Source of the DNA: an uncultured Porphyromonadaceae bacterium
GTDB lineage: Bacteria > Bacteroidota > Bacteroidia > Bacteroidales > Muribaculaceae
NCBI GenBank assembly: GCA_900552325.1
Contig: URZG01000111.1
Span: 1 to 7,298, forward strand
Direction: 5' to 3'
Length of the DNA stretch: 7,298 nucleotides
In this document: piece by piece, positions 6,891 through 7,298 of the stretch
Layout of the letters: every line of letters starts with the position of its first letter
How positions within the stretch are numbered: the stretch's first letter is position 1
Made by a program: the position numbers and the translations under genes
The notes under the pieces: model-generated
What the model saw: the letters and a program-made list of their open reading frames with translations, nothing else
Databases searched by the model: none
What the model was told of the DNA's origin: nothing

Positions 6891-6908
6891 CAATACGGTG
6901 GGTTATTT

Positions 6909-7298
6909 TTAACGGATGAAGAGCATCTCACGGTATTTGGGGAGAGGCCACATCTCGTTGTCGACCATAAGTTCGAGCTTGTCGATATGGTAGCGGATCT
7001 TCTCCATGCAGGGAAGCACCTCGTCGTGGTAGGCGATGGCTTTCTCGCGTTCGCTCTCGATGCGGTTGGCTTTCTTGCGGGCATTTACCATCCGCTCCAC
7101 CTCCTCCTTGATGACCGCCATGTGCATGGAGATCTTCTCGATGGTGGAGAGGTCGCTGGCTGTAAGCTCGTTGGCCTTGGCCTCGGGGAAGAGCGATTTG
7201 ATTTTCACCAGGTTGTCGACAAGTACAGACTGGTAGCGGGTGGCGACAGGTACTATATGGTTCAGGGCGAGGTCGCCGAGCACTCGTGCCTCGATCTG
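6909..7298 (-). CDS. glnN: Glutamine synthetase type III, C-terminal part (start outside window)
   Basis: The frame enters at base 7298 on the minus strand and stops with TAA at 6909, showing the last 129 residues of a protein that in this family runs to about 730. Glutamine synthetase III joins ammonia to glutamate using ATP in the cytoplasm. The visible part is the helical C-terminal region: QIEARVLGDLALNHIVPVA at the edge, MVNARKKANRIESEREKAIAYHDEV in the middle, and the ending DKLELMVDNEMWPLPKYREMLFIR. I recognise this pattern from GSIII of Bacteroidetes. No active-site residues fall inside the window. A GTG at 7283 is internal, since homologous sequence continues upstream of it. A strong terminator follows, then purF, which consumes glutamine. 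Confidence 0.9.
   Translation of the reverse strand, partial: QIEARVLGDLALNHIVPVATRYQSVLVDNLVKIKSLFPEAKANELTASDLSTIEKISMHMAVIKEEVERMVNARKKANRIESEREKAIAYHDEVLPCMEKIRYHIDKLELMVDNEMWPLPKYREMLFIR

Noticed and set aside
6840..6893. 18-residue N-terminal extension of PurF from TTG at 6893
   Set aside because: Those codons form the glnN terminator hairpin and its U-run, and relatives begin a few residues before the catalytic Cys.
1..7298. A mobile element, defence system, CRISPR array or other new multi-gene system
   Set aside because: No transposase, integrase, nuclease cassette, tandem repeat array or terminal inverted repeat was found, and most genes belong to known housekeeping families.

Overview
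The window looks like a piece of a Bacteroidales chromosome of moderately high G+C, possibly Muribaculaceae; the family is an inference. Four things point there. One is a type III glutamine synthetase C-terminus. Another is a long (about 628 aa) PurF-type amidotransferase of the kind I associate with Bacteroidetes. MutL lacks the usual endonuclease motifs. Finally, start codons have no Shine-Dalgarno sequence, and one intergenic spacer carries boxes like the Bacteroides TAnnTTTG promoter element. No rRNA, tRNA, CRISPR array, insertion sequence, integrase or other mobile-element sign was seen. This is an ordinary housekeeping region; I find no new multi-gene system in it.

Layout. (1) Plus strand, 1-1350: the 3' part of a UshA-like 5'-nucleotidase/metallophosphatase; its start is outside the window. 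(2) Minus strand, 2406-1354: an unnamed protein with ATP-grasp-like motifs, convergent with gene 1 across only 3 bases. (3) Plus strand, 2456-4501: mutL, divergent from gene 2 across a 49-base AT-rich spacer that probably holds both promoters. (4) Minus strand, 4837-4541: a 98-aa three-helix membrane protein, convergent with mutL. (5) Minus strand, 6839-4953: a PurF-like amidophosphoribosyltransferase that must use a non-ATG start, most likely TTG. (6) Minus strand, 7298-6909: the last 129 residues of glutamine synthetase III, running off the right edge. Every intergenic gap is under 120 bases, so no long stretch is without a gene.

How the genes fit together. The minus-strand run glnN > purF > membrane protein is punctuated by two strong terminator-like hairpins. 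Each ends only 18-22 bases before the next start codon, leaving little room for separate promoters. This suggests partial read-through, attenuation or RNA processing. Glutamine synthetase makes the glutamine that PurF uses as its nitrogen donor, so the first pair is metabolically sensible. The best leads for a second look are this punctuated arrangement, the TTG start of purF, substitutions in two PurF active-site regions, a MutL that has lost its endonuclease motifs but keeps a possible clamp-binding peptide, and the unnamed ATP-grasp-like protein.
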